NCBI RefSeq assembly: GCF_900142465.1
Contig: NZ_FRAX01000007.1
Location: forward strand, 1-64,000
Length of the DNA stretch: 64,000 nt
Origin: Fibrobacter sp. UWH6
GTDB taxonomy: Bacteria; Fibrobacterota; Fibrobacteria; Fibrobacterales; Fibrobacteraceae
Direction of reading: 5' to 3'
Shown: in pieces, positions 17,725 through 25,837 of the stretch
How positions within the stretch are numbered: the stretch's first letter is position 1
Layout of the letters: each line of letters starts with the position of its first letter
Translations under genes and position numbers: made by a program
The notes under the pieces: generated by a model
Seen by the model: the letters and a program-made list of their open reading frames with translations, nothing else
Databases searched by the model: none
Told to the model about the DNA's origin: nothing

Positions 17725-17941
17725 AAAAAAATAGGCTATGTTCTACTAATGTGTAGGACTGCCATTTTATGTTGAATTTGCTGAAAAAATACTAAAAAAT
17801 GGTCTAACCCAACAAAAATTAGGTTAGACCAAGTATCTAAGATACAGTTTTTAGGTAGGTAAATCTCAGTTTCTAATAGGGTGTGTTTTTTTAGATAGTT
17901 ATATTACATCTGCACTTTGAAAGAACATAGCCTTTTTTTTT
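17725..17941. repeat. MITE-like or structured-RNA element bounded by inverted repeats
   Basis: The left end (17725-17744) and right end (17922-17941) are near-perfect inverted copies sharing GGCTATGTTCT and an A-rich outer part. Between them lies a 9-bp perfect dyad GGTCTAACC/GGTTAGACC (17801-17809, 17822-17830). The unit is 217 bp and non-coding. No target-site duplication is evident. The rest of 17693-18068 is AT-rich with nothing recognised. Confidence 0.5.
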
Positions 17942-18068
17942 CAATTTTCTTTAAATGTCATCTTTTGTCATTTGACTTTTCCTAAATTACATTCCGTGCG
18001 AATCCATCGCGCACACTTAACTCAATATGCCTTGCAGTTTCCGCTTGTTTGCAAGGAAAGGAAAATCT

Positions 18069-18968
18069 ATGAATACAAAAGACCACGATGGCATCTTCAA
18101 GACAGCCTTCAAGGAACCGAAACGCGCAGCCTCGCTGCTTAAGCTTGCCGCAAAGAAGAACAAAAGTTTAGCCCGATTTTTGCAGGTGGTAGACCTCAAG
18201 ACCATGCGTGCCGAACGCACCGAAACCAACCGCCATGGCCTCAAAGGCTCCGCAGACCTTGCCTTTACCCTCAAAATCAAGAATTCCAACAACAAGGCCA
18301 AACTTTTTGTTGGCCTAGTTTTGGAGCACAAGTCGTATCCAGATAACGAAGTGGTTTCCCAGCTGGAACACTACTTTTACGAACTGTTCCGCCTCAGTCG
18401 CCCCGACTGCCCAATGGTGGCTGTAATCGTCTATAACGGTGAAATCAAGTGGAACCCGCTCAAAGCAAAACTTTACGCAAAATACCCGGAGTATTTCCAC
18501 GACATCGGCTATCCCTTCAAAATCGAGATGATCAACGTGGGCAAGGAAGTGGGGGATATCGACTTCAGCAAGCTGAACCCTTACGTGGCGCTTACACTTG
18601 TTGCCATGAAGTATGTGTTCAATGCCGAAAAGTACAAGCCCCTCATGGACAAGGCCGTGGCATATTTTACGAACCCGAAAAATAAAATCGACGCAAACTT
18701 TATCCAAGAAGTTTTGCTATACTTAGGCGAGGAATCATCTTCGGAATACAGGGAGGCTATCATGGACCGTCCAGAAATCATGGCAGAACGCAAGCGTAAC
18801 GGCTTTGTGTCTGTAGCCGATGTAATCCGTGCCGAAGGTCTTGCCGAAGCTAAGCATTCCGCTGTAATCAAGGCTCTGAAACGTGGTAAGCTTACAGTTG
18901 AGGAAATCGCCGAAGATAACGATTTTCCTCTTGATGAGGTCCTTAAGATTCAAAAGGAACTGTCTTAA
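18069..18968 (+). CDS. Rpn-family nuclease / YhgA-like transposase-related protein
   Basis: The 299 residues match the PD-(D/E)XK 'putative transposase, YhgA-like' family, whose Rpn members are DNA endonucleases that promote recombination. The N-terminal HDGIFKTAFKEP motif, the acidic site GSADLAFTLKI (about residue 60) and GLVLEHKSYPD (E-x-K, about residue 83) form the nuclease core. The C-terminal 60 residues have a predicted small helical module (KRGKLTVEEIAEDNDFP) common in the family. The ATG at 18069 has AAGGAAAGGAAA upstream, which favours it over the longer frame. No terminal inverted repeats mark it as an active transposon. Confidence 0.85.
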   Translation: MNTKDHDGIFKTAFKEPKRAASLLKLAAKKNKSLARFLQVVDLKTMRAERTETNRHGLKGSADLAFTLKIKNSNNKAKLFVGLVLEHKSYPDNEVVSQLEHYFYELFRLSRPDCPMVAVIVYNGEIKWNPLKAKLYAKYPEYFHDIGYPFKIEMINVGKEVGDIDFSKLNPYVALTLVAMKYVFNAEKYKPLMDKAVAYFTNPKNKIDANFIQEVLLYLGEESSSEYREAIMDRPEIMAERKRNGFVSVADVIRAEGLAEAKHSAVIKALKRGKLTVEEIAEDNDFPLDEVLKIQKELS

Positions 18969-19012
18969 GTAAAATTTGAAAGTATTCGATTTTGCTGATT
19001 ACTTAATCAATC

Positions 19013-19786
19013 CTACTTACCCGGAATGGCGTAGATTCGATATGTAATTGTGTAATATGGAATAGAGCGACCTGTTCGTGAATGCTTGGTGAGGGATGTC
19101 CGGTCGTATATTACAGAGACTTCCGTTGAATCGCCATTCTTGAAATAGGCGGTACCTTTGTAGAAGGATGGCGTGTGCAAATTCAGGCGGTCCTTGAGAA
19201 GTTCTTGTTCCCTGTCGGAAACAGATAGTGCTTTATGGATTGTAACTCGTGTACATTCCATCTTGTTGCACAGGTATTCCTTTGCCTTGTATTCCAGGAC
19301 GCAGGTGCTTCCCGTGATAGGGCCCGCAATGACCATTGCTCCCAATGCGGCAATGATGAGAAGAATGTAGATGTTTCTGATGTGATTTCTTTCGGGCAGT
19401 TGCTTTGATCCAAGAAGCAGTATTTCTGCTATAATTCCAAAACAGATGAGGGCGATTACTAGAATTGCAATGATGCAATGCCCTTCTGTAGTTTCCAAAA
19501 AATGCCGGTCTAAAAAATACAACCCGCTTAGGATTCTGGCGCAGAACGCCAAGGCTCCAATGGTAGCCAGGCTGGAAAGAACTAGAATCTCGGGCTTGGC
19601 GACAAATTCAGAGCATATTCTTTGATACCATTTAATCTGCTTCGCTTCGTTTGCGCGAATGATCTTTTTGCCTTTGCAGGTTTTACAGATGGTTTGGTCG
19701 GATGCTCTGCCTTCCCCAAGACAGTCGGGGCAGATTGCTATTTGGATGAACCCTTTTCCATCGCATTTCTTGCATTTGCCAGCCAT
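19013..19786 (-). CDS. DnaJ-type zinc-ribbon membrane protein (paralog of 20839-21636)
   Basis: The N-terminal 40 residues carry three CxxC knuckles in the DnaJ pattern (CKKCDGKG, CPDCLGEG, CKTCKGKK), expected to bind zinc. Three hydrophobic segments follow (about residues 67-90, 104-125 and 138-160), and the C-terminal 90 residues are soluble. The same architecture, including a TRIxxK/KVxVxxxx-type tail with 'RTGRS', recurs in the gene at 20839-21636. Function is unknown; a membrane-bound zinc-ribbon chaperone or assembly factor is one guess. The start overlaps the previous minus-strand gene by 49 bases. Confidence 0.75.
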   Translation of the reverse strand: MAGKCKKCDGKGFIQIAICPDCLGEGRASDQTICKTCKGKKIIRANEAKQIKWYQRICSEFVAKPEILVLSSLATIGALAFCARILSGLYFLDRHFLETTEGHCIIAILVIALICFGIIAEILLLGSKQLPERNHIRNIYILLIIAALGAMVIAGPITGSTCVLEYKAKEYLCNKMECTRVTIHKALSVSDREQELLKDRLNLHTPSFYKGTAYFKNGDSTEVSVIYDRTSLTKHSRTGRSIPYYTITYRIYAIPGK

Positions 19787-20076
19787 TCAAGTCTCTTTTT
19801 TTTTTGACCGAGGCATTTAGGGCAAGTGATGCAGTCTGAAGTTTTTATGGAATCTTCTGCATCTTCTTCCAAGTCGGGGAACAGACCCTCAGGTTCTTCG
19901 CTAGGATGTTCTTCGAGGTAACGGATGCGTGCTTCTACAATGTTGATTCGTTCCGGGGAAGGATCTTTCTGGATCATGTCCAGGATTTCGTAAAGTTCCT
20001 CAAGAGGAAGCTTGTTAATTTGTGCTTCGTACTCCTGCAAATACTTTTCGTCTTTCAGATTTACCTGGTTGATCAT
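19738..20076 (-). CDS. Small acidic protein with a C-terminal CxxC, upstream of the zinc-ribbon protein
   Basis: The 112 residues are mainly helical and acidic, with a CITCPKCLG motif near residue 84 that looks like the first knuckle of the neighbour's zinc ribbon. A run of ten A residues (T10 at 19796-19805 on the plus strand) follows that motif. With ten As the frame runs on for 16 codons inside the next gene. With eleven it would end at a TGA directly before the next ATG. The correct C-terminus is therefore uncertain. No known family. Confidence 0.6.
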   Translation of the reverse strand: MINQVNLKDEKYLQEYEAQINKLPLEELYEILDMIQKDPSPERINIVEARIRYLEEHPSEEPEGLFPDLEEDAEDSIKTSDCITCPKCLGQKKKRLEWLANARNAMEKGSSK

Positions 20077-20140
20077 GGCTGATTGCGACTCCTTTTCCCA
20101 ACGAACTCAAGATAGTTTATTTCTATATTTGCGTTCGCTT

Positions 20141-20752
20141 ATGCTTCTCATGGTTCTTGATATTCTGGGTACTTTCGCCTTCGCGATTTCGGGGGCTGAA
20201 AAGGCTGTTCGTTACAGGCTGGACTGGCTTGGCCTTATTGTTCTCGCCACGGTTACGGGAGTTGGGGGAGGTATCCTGCGCGATGTGATGCTGGGGGCTA
20301 CTCCGCCAGCGGCTCTGACCAATCCGATTTATTTTCCTATTTGCATCGTGGGAGCTTTTTTCTACTTGCTCATGCGCAAGAAGATTCGGAAAATCCGAGT
20401 TTTTATTCTTGTGGCCGATGCCTTGGGGCTAGGCTTCTTTACTGCGGTTGGTGCAGCAAAGGCTAGCGCTATGGCGGCTGGACCTTACTCTGTTATTTTG
20501 TTTGCCGCCATTACTGCGGCTGGTGGTGGGTTGATTCGCGATTTGCTGGTCAGCGAAATCCCCCAGGTGCTAAAAAGCGACTTTTATGCAACGGCGGCCC
20601 TGATTGGCGGTATATTGTTTTATGTGTTAGAGTTTGCCAACCTGGGCAGTACTCCGCGAATTTTAATCACTACGGCTTTTACCTTTAGCCTTCGTCTTTT
20701 GGCCATGCGCAAAAAACTTGAATTGCCTAAGACACGTGAAAAAACATTTTAG
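20141..20752 (+). CDS. TRIC/UPF0126-family membrane protein
   Basis: The 203 residues form about seven transmembrane helices arranged as two similar halves. Each half has the family's Gly-rich signature (TGVGGGILRDVMLG near residue 45 and TAAGGGLIRDLLV near residue 130). Prokaryotic members of this family were linked to the trimeric intracellular cation channels, so monovalent cation conduction is plausible. The frame stays open upstream, but the ATG at 20141 begins directly at the conserved first helix (LDILGTFAFAISGA). The gene is divergent from the small acidic gene and lies between the two zinc-ribbon paralogs. Confidence 0.85.
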   Translation: MLLMVLDILGTFAFAISGAEKAVRYRLDWLGLIVLATVTGVGGGILRDVMLGATPPAALTNPIYFPICIVGAFFYLLMRKKIRKIRVFILVADALGLGFFTAVGAAKASAMAAGPYSVILFAAITAAGGGLIRDLLVSEIPQVLKSDFYATAALIGGILFYVLEFANLGSTPRILITTAFTFSLRLLAMRKKLELPKTREKTF

Positions 20753-20786
20753 ATCGTTCAAAATTTGACTTTTTTATCAAACAAAA

Positions 20787-20812
20787 CAAGCCTGTCTTTT
20801 CTGACAGGCTTG
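20787..20812. terminator. Bidirectional terminator
   Basis: CAAGCCTGTC/GACAGGCTTG is a perfect 10-bp stem with a 6-base loop between two convergent genes. Confidence 0.75.
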
Positions 20813-20838
20813 CTTTGTTATGTTGTTTGTTTGATTCT

Positions 20839-21636
20839 TTACAGAAGGTCGACCGTTACTTTGAATTTTAGATGACTGTGCCTGGTGTGGGAACGTCCTG
20901 TCTTCACGAATCGGGCGACAATATCCTTTGATTCTCCGTTACTCATTTTGGCCTTGCCGAAGTAGGTGTAGTCGACCTTTCTGGATAATTCTACCTCTAG
21001 GCATTGGACTGAACTAGACTTAAGGATTTTGTCGTTAAGAGTGTTTTTGGCCTTGCTTTCCATCCAGCCGAATCCGTCTGACGTAACGGGGCCTGCAATG
21101 ATGGCGGTCAGGATTCCCACGATAAAAAGGACTGTTCCTATGGTGCGCGGTTTTGAACCGTCGGCATCGTTGGTGGAGCCCTTGATAAGGTTATTCCATT
21201 GTTTGAAGAGAATGCTTAGTGCCAAGAGCAATATGAATCCGGAGGGGAATATCATCTCCGCATCAAAAAGGAACTCTAGAGTGACGCACATCTGGTCCCA
21301 TACCGATCTGGCGGTAAAGGCGATCGCGATATAGCAGGCGATGGATTTGAAGAACACGCCTGCGGGATTTTGCAAGTAGCCGTCGTATTTTTCTCGTGCT
21401 GTATGGATTCTATCGGCTTCTACGCTGGAGACGGCTTTCTTGCCCTTGCAGGTTTTGCAGACGCCTCTGTCTCTTGAAACTCCGGTTCCAAGGCAGTCGG
21501 GGCAGTCCACCAGGTAAAGGGTTCCTAAACCATTGCAATCCGGGCACGTTCTACGACCACGCTTTCCTGAACCCTTGCACCAGGAACATGTGCAGGTTCC
21601 CTTGCTTTGGGTGCTATCCTTGTGCTGCAGCTCCAC
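20839..21636 (-). CDS. DnaJ-type zinc-ribbon membrane protein (paralog of 19013-19786)
   Basis: The 265 residues have four CxxC knuckles (CSWCKGSG, CPDCNGLG, CPDCLGTG, CKTCKGKK) within the first 70 residues. Hydrophobic segments follow, then a soluble C-terminal domain, as in the paralog at 19013-19786. This copy has the complete four-knuckle ribbon; in the other copy the first knuckle appears to sit in a separate upstream frame. The start is GTG at 21636 with a strong AAGGAG site. Function is unknown. Confidence 0.78.
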   Translation of the reverse strand: MELQHKDSTQSKGTCTCSWCKGSGKRGRRTCPDCNGLGTLYLVDCPDCLGTGVSRDRGVCKTCKGKKAVSSVEADRIHTAREKYDGYLQNPAGVFFKSIACYIAIAFTARSVWDQMCVTLEFLFDAEMIFPSGFILLLALSILFKQWNNLIKGSTNDADGSKPRTIGTVLFIVGILTAIIAGPVTSDGFGWMESKAKNTLNDKILKSSSVQCLEVELSRKVDYTYFGKAKMSNGESKDIVARFVKTGRSHTRHSHLKFKVTVDLL

Positions 21637-21801
21637 GATGTTCTCCTTATAGGTTTGCGTTCCTTGTCTGCGAAAAATAAAAAATTACATCCCTTATTAA
21701 CGAAAAATAATGAAAACAAGTTCAACGCCCTTGTCTTGCGACTTTCCCATCTTCTTTTTTGCTATCTTTATTGTCGGAAAATTTTTAACAAGGATGATAT
21801 A

Positions 21802-22803
21802 ATGTCCCTTAAATTGATTTCTCGTGGTGCTGCCGCTCTGCTTTTGACTGCTAGCATCGCTTCTGCACAGTTGATGAATTCCAAGAGCCTGGATGTGATT
21901 CGTGTCGAAAAGACTGGTATTTCTGCAGGCAAGATCGATAGCCTTGCCAAGATGCTCGGCGAACAGCAGTTCCGCGGCAAGAAGATTGACGACCAGACGA
22001 TGACACAGCTCCGTTACGCAGTCATCGACAACCTGGTTGGCCAGGAACTTATCAAGCTGGAATGCAAGAAGCAGGGCATTAAGGTTCCGGCGGCCAAGGT
22101 CGACAGCCTGACCAAGCTTTTCAAGGCTCAGTTCCCCAGCGAAGACGCTTTCCAGAAGGAACTGAAGAAGTCCAACACCACCATGGCTCAGTTCAAGGAA
22201 AAGATCGAAGATCAGCTGAAGAGCGAAGCTATTCTCGAAAAGAAGGTTCCGTATCCTAAGGATCCTACCGAAAAGCAGCGTGAAGCTTTCTGGGAACTGA
22301 ACAAGTCTAAGGTTGCCATTAACGACTCTGTTAGCGGTGCCCGTATCGTGATCAGCACCAAAGGCAAGTCTGCTCAGGAAGTGGCTGACGCCAAGGATAT
22401 GCTGAAGGGTCTTGCAGCACAGGTTCGCTCCAAGAAGGCTACCTTCGCACAGCTGGCTGCCATGTACAGCGACGACCAGACTGCCAAGAAGACCGGCGGT
22501 GTGGTTCCCAAGTTCGTTAAGGGTAACGACGCTCTGGGCAAGGCCATTGCCAAGATCAAGGTGGGCGAAATTACCGAAGTCTACACCGACAAGGACGGCG
22601 TTGCAATCTTTATGCTTACCGAACGTAATGACGGTAAGTATGATAGCTACAAGCACCAGATTGACTACATCCTGCGCGTGCAGGCTGAACAGGATCGCCA
22701 GGCTCAGCTGAAGGCTTACCTGGATGGCCTTGGCAAGACTTACAAGGTTCAGTACCTTGATGCCAAGTACACTCCGCCTCAGGCAATCGGCGGCAATAAC
22801 TAA
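21802..22803 (+). CDS. Periplasmic parvulin-type peptidyl-prolyl isomerase (SurA/PrsA-like)
   Basis: The 333 residues begin with a signal peptide ending ASIASA (residues 17-22). A SurA_N-type helical chaperone region follows (about 30-165), and a parvulin domain (about 180-280) is recognisable by ARIVISTKGKSAQEVADA, FAQLAAMYSDDQTAKKTGG and VGEITEVYTDKDG. It probably helps outer-membrane or secreted proteins fold. The ATG at 21802 has AAGGAT upstream. It is a single gene followed by its own terminator. Confidence 0.88.
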   Translation: MSLKLISRGAAALLLTASIASAQLMNSKSLDVIRVEKTGISAGKIDSLAKMLGEQQFRGKKIDDQTMTQLRYAVIDNLVGQELIKLECKKQGIKVPAAKVDSLTKLFKAQFPSEDAFQKELKKSNTTMAQFKEKIEDQLKSEAILEKKVPYPKDPTEKQREAFWELNKSKVAINDSVSGARIVISTKGKSAQEVADAKDMLKGLAAQVRSKKATFAQLAAMYSDDQTAKKTGGVVPKFVKGNDALGKAIAKIKVGEITEVYTDKDGVAIFMLTERNDGKYDSYKHQIDYILRVQAEQDRQAQLKAYLDGLGKTYKVQYLDAKYTPPQAIGGNN

Positions 22804-22841
22804 TCCGCTTACGGTTTAGTCCGCTTAAATAATTGAAAAAG

Positions 22842-22872
22842 GCAGCGGTGGATTCAAGCCGTTGCTTTTTTT
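22842..22872 (+). terminator. Terminator of the parvulin gene
   Basis: GCAGCGG and CCGTTGC arms (one G-T pair) are followed by T7. Confidence 0.75.
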
Positions 22873-22894
22873 AATAGAAGTTTTACTCCGGGCC

Positions 22895-22922
22895 TCAAAC
22901 CTGTGGCCTCGAACCTTGAATG
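22895..22922. repeat. Degenerate heptad array upstream of prfB
   Basis: Units TCAAACC, TGTGGCC, TCGAACC and TTGAATG follow each other in a strict 7-base period and end 10 bases before the prfB start codon. Confidence 0.5.
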
Positions 22923-22932
22923 GAGATTTTGA

Positions 22933-24043
22933 ATGGCTTTCCAGACTACACATACCGGGCTGATTGATTTGCGTGCGCGTATCGATAAGCTCTGGGGGTA
23001 TCTTTGACTTAGAGGCAAAGACCGAAGAACTTTACGTGTTGGAAAAGGACTCCAACGACCCGAACCTGTGGAATGACCAGGAAAAGGCTCAGAGCATGAT
23101 GAAGAAGATCGGCAACCTTCGCGATCTTCTGAACAAGTGGACTGAAGTTTCTTCCATTTGCAATGATCTGGCCGAACTTTATGAAATGAGCAAGGACGAA
23201 GAGTCCGAAGATTTGACCAAGTCCATCGAAACGGATATCGCTGACCTTAAGGCCAAGATCGAAGAGATGGAATTCAAGAAGATGCTGAATGGCCCTGACG
23301 ACGCTTGCGCCTGCTTGCTGTCTATCCACCCGGGTGCCGGTGGTACCGAATCCCAGGATTGGGCCTTGATGCTGTTCCGCATGTATACCCACTTCTTTGA
23401 ACGTGAACGCATGGACTTCAAGGTGGTAGACTTCCAGGAAGCGGAAGATGCCGGCCTTAAGAGCGCAACTATCGAAGTGACCTGCGAAAACGCCTACGGC
23501 TTGCTCCGTTCCGAAATCGGCGTGCATCGCCTGGTTCGCATTAGCCCCTTCGATGCCAATGCCCGTCGCCACACCAGCTTTACCGCAGTGTACCTGTACC
23601 CCGAACACGAAGACGTGGAATTCGACCTGGATATGGCTGATGTGCGCGTGGATACCTACCGCAGTAGCGGTGCCGGTGGTCAGTACATCAACAAGACGGA
23701 CTCCGCAGTCCGTATGACCCATTTGCCCACAGGCATTATGGCTAGCTGCCAGACGGAACGTTCTCAGATCCAGAACCGCGAAACCTGTTACAAGATGCTG
23801 AAGACCATGGTGGCCGAACATTACCGCCTCGAAGAAGAAGCCAAGCGCGATGCTCGCATGGCTGAAAAGAAGAAGGTGGAATGGGGTAGCCAGATCCGCA
23901 GCTATGTTCTGCAGCCTTACCAGCTGGTAAAGGACCTGCGCACTGGCGTAGAAACCTCTGACACCGCCGGCGTTCTGGATGGCAAGATCAAGCCTTTCAT
24001 TAACGCATACCTGCTTAGCACCAGCGAACAGCAGAACGGCTAA
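22933..24043 (+). CDS. prfB: Peptide chain release factor 2, with programmed +1 frameshift
   Basis: RF2 recognises UGA and UAA stop codons. The zero frame starts at ATG 22933 (GGAG upstream) and runs 24 codons to an in-frame TGA at 23005-23007. The site reads GGGGGTATCTTTGAC, the classical RF2 autoregulatory slip site with an internal Shine-Dalgarno-like G run. After the +1 shift the frame continues from GAC at 23006 to 24043, giving 369 residues. The stop-codon tripeptide SPF (in VRISPFDANARRHTS) and the catalytic GGQ motif (SGAGGQYINKTDSAVR) are both present. An annotation starting at 22964 would be wrong at its N-terminus. Confidence 0.95.
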
Positions 24044-24084
24044 GTGAATGTTTCGCCGAGGGTGCTCGGCAACGACTAGAATTT

Positions 24085-24104
24085 GCCCCGGATTCGTCCG
24101 GGGC
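24085..24104. terminator. Terminator between convergent prfB and acyltransferase genes
   Basis: GCCCCGGA and TCCGGGGC form a perfect 8-bp stem with a TTCG loop, followed by TTTCTTG on the plus strand. Confidence 0.8.
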
Positions 24105-24112
24105 TTTCTTGT

Positions 24113-25264
24113 TTACAGCACCTTCCTGATTCCCGGTACCTTGCGGAGCAGGTAAACGGCCCCCAGCGAAATTCCGAAGAAGCCTATGGCGGCCAGAGGT
24201 GCCGTAATGATGGGGTGGGGCTCCAGCACCGTCAATTTGAGGCCGTAGAACGTTTTGATAAACAGCGGGTGGATCAAGTACACGCCCATCATGCAAGGGG
24301 TGAGTGCGGCAACCCAGCGGAGGCAGCTTGCGATACGGCTGCCGTGTTCGGGCTCATTGCCGTGTTGGGCATTGTCGCAGTGTTGGGGTGCATTGTCGTG
24401 TTGGGTTTTGTCGAGCTTGCGGCTGAACTTTGCGCGGACGGCGGCGAATATGGCTGCGTCCATTAGGAAGGTCATGGGCCTGAAATTCCCGAAGAAATAT
24501 TCGTTGGGCGTATTGCGCATCTCGCTAATGTAGGTGGCCGCCACGAAGGCGATGATCCATGAAGCCAGTGCGGCGCCGTACAGCCATTTGCGGGCGGTGG
24601 CTGAAATCCCGAAGTGGGCGAGGTAGAAACCCGTGAGATAGAAACCGGCGAAAGAGGTTACGCCCTGGATACTCAAGTTCTTGTACATCCTGAAGTGGGC
24701 GAATTTTACAAGGAGGTGATCCGCAGTCGGGAGTAGCAAACCAAAGGCGAAGAAGATGGCGATTACATACAGGACCATCTTTCGTGAGGCGTGTTCCGTA
24801 AACACCCGCAGAGGCGGCGTCAGAACGTACAGGCCCGCAATGGTATAAAGGAACCACAAATGTGAAGCGGGCTTGGTAAACAGCAATAGGGGCGCCGACA
24901 GCAAATCCAGAACGTCACCGCCGGCAATAACTTGCTCGATGATTCCGTACACAATCACCCAAAACAGGAGCGGTACTAAAGTACGGGGGAGATTATGGGT
25001 GAAAATTTTGCGAGGTGGGTGAGGGTACTTGGGTGAAAGCATAAAAGCACCGCTAACCATGATGAATACACCCACGCCGAACCTGCTCAAACTATTCAAA
25101 AAGTTTAATGCGGCAAAGTCACTGGAGTCAACCGGAACCGTGTACCAAACAGATGTGACCGTGTGCTGGAATACAACGACGAATGCGGCTAGTATGCGCA
25201 GCAAGTCGGCGTAAATTTCGCGCGAGGCTTTTTTATACTGTTTCTGTTCTGTAGCTGAATTCAT
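24113..25264 (-). CDS. Acyltransferase 3 family integral membrane protein
   Basis: The 383 residues form about ten transmembrane helices with the family start YADLLRILAAFVVVFQH, whose His is the likely catalytic residue (about 34). SRFGVGVFIMVSGAFML, SHLWFLYTIAGLYVL and a C-terminal MGVYLIHPLF also fit. Members move acyl groups onto sugars, lipids or polysaccharides. A loop at about residues 285-315 has a low-complexity His/Asn/Gln repeat (TQHDNAPQHCDNAQHGN) encoded by short DNA repeats. The small CxxC gene lies 12 bases upstream and is probably co-transcribed. Confidence 0.85.
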   Translation of the reverse strand: MNSATEQKQYKKASREIYADLLRILAAFVVVFQHTVTSVWYTVPVDSSDFAALNFLNSLSRFGVGVFIMVSGAFMLSPKYPHPPRKIFTHNLPRTLVPLLFWVIVYGIIEQVIAGGDVLDLLSAPLLLFTKPASHLWFLYTIAGLYVLTPPLRVFTEHASRKMVLYVIAIFFAFGLLLPTADHLLVKFAHFRMYKNLSIQGVTSFAGFYLTGFYLAHFGISATARKWLYGAALASWIIAFVAATYISEMRNTPNEYFFGNFRPMTFLMDAAIFAAVRAKFSRKLDKTQHDNAPQHCDNAQHGNEPEHGSRIASCLRWVAALTPCMMGVYLIHPLFIKTFYGLKLTVLEPHPIITAPLAAIGFFGISLGAVYLLRKVPGIRKVL

Positions 25265-25276
25265 CGTGTTTGAAAT

Positions 25277-25450
25277 TTAGAATTTCAAATCGTAACGTTT
25301 GCGCATTTCTTCTTGCTGTTCTGCGCTGAGGCTATTGAAATACTTCTTGAATCCTGGGCAGAACTTGGTGTGAAAATGCCAGAATCGTCCAATCAGGGAC
25401 TTGGGATTCTTGTCGTACTGTGCGCGGATTTTGCAGTTATCGCATGCCAT
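25277..25450 (-). CDS. Small 57-residue CxxC protein
   Basis: The frame reads from ATG 25450 to TAA 25277. The protein begins MACDNCKIRAQYDKNPKS, continues with a His/Cys motif HFHTKFCPGF (about residues 27-36) and ends in a charged helix (SAEQQEEMRKRYDLKF). Four features support it: a GAGGT site before the ATG, close spacing to the acyltransferase gene, three Cys plus two His in a zinc-site-like arrangement, and clean codon use. I have an impression of similar small proteins in other anaerobes but cannot name a family. Confidence 0.65.
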   Translation of the reverse strand: MACDNCKIRAQYDKNPKSLIGRFWHFHTKFCPGFKKYFNSLSAEQQEEMRKRYDLKF

Positions 25451-25484
25451 AAGTTACCTCGTGTTTTGGGAAATATTAAAAAAA

Positions 25485-25524
25485 AGGCAGTGGATTTCTG
25501 CAAAAAAAAGGAATTCCACTGCCT
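25485..25524 (-). terminator. Hairpin with minus-strand T run
   Basis: AGGCAGTGGA and TCCACTGCCT form a 10-bp stem. The minus strand continues into eight T residues, so it could end a transcript coming from the right before the small CxxC gene. A related hairpin in opposite orientation lies at 25648-25697. Confidence 0.5.
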
Positions 25525-25598
25525 TTCGGCATTGTAAATTGAAAAATAATGACCAGAGAATGCCTTTTTTCCCTAAAAGTGCTGCCCTTAAGGAGTAG

Positions 25599-25697
25599 TT
25601 GACAAGATTTTGGGACAATATACGCTTGATTTTGTGTGTAAACTAATAAAAAGGCGGTGTTTTGCTTTGATATTCAGTGATATCCACTGCCTTTTTT
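25599..25697 (+). ncRNA. Candidate small RNA with its own promoter and terminator
   Basis: TTGACA (25599-25604) with a TACGCT -10-like hexamer (25621-25626, 16-base spacer; overlapping TATACG gives 14) would start a transcript near 25632. It would end at the AAAAGGCGGTG/CACTGCCTTTT hairpin and T run at 25648-25697, giving an RNA of about 65 nt. No ORF is present. The remaining part of the 25451-25837 gap has only hairpins and short repeats. Confidence 0.3.
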
Positions 25698-25728
25698 CAA
25701 AAGAAAGGTGTTTAGGGTAAAAAAGAAA

Positions 25729-25754
25729 GGCTCCCGCGCAATTGCGAGGGAACC
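25729..25754 (-). terminator. Terminator of pfp
   Basis: The GGTTCCC...GGGAGCC stem with the palindrome GCAATTGC inside is followed on the minus strand by TTTCTTTTTT. Confidence 0.75.
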
Positions 25755-25789
25755 TCTCTTTAAGTCAGTGCTGTCTCGACGAACTTAAT

Positions 25790-25829
25790 CGGCGATGACC
25801 GGCGACGATCGGCGATAACCGGCGACGCT
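25790..25829. repeat. Four tandem 10-bp units (CGGCGA-type) after pfp
   Basis: Units CGGCGATGAC, CGGCGACGAT, CGGCGATAAC and CGGCGACGCT follow each other without gaps, 8 bases from the pfp stop. Confidence 0.6.
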
Positions 25830-25837
25830 CGCCTTAC

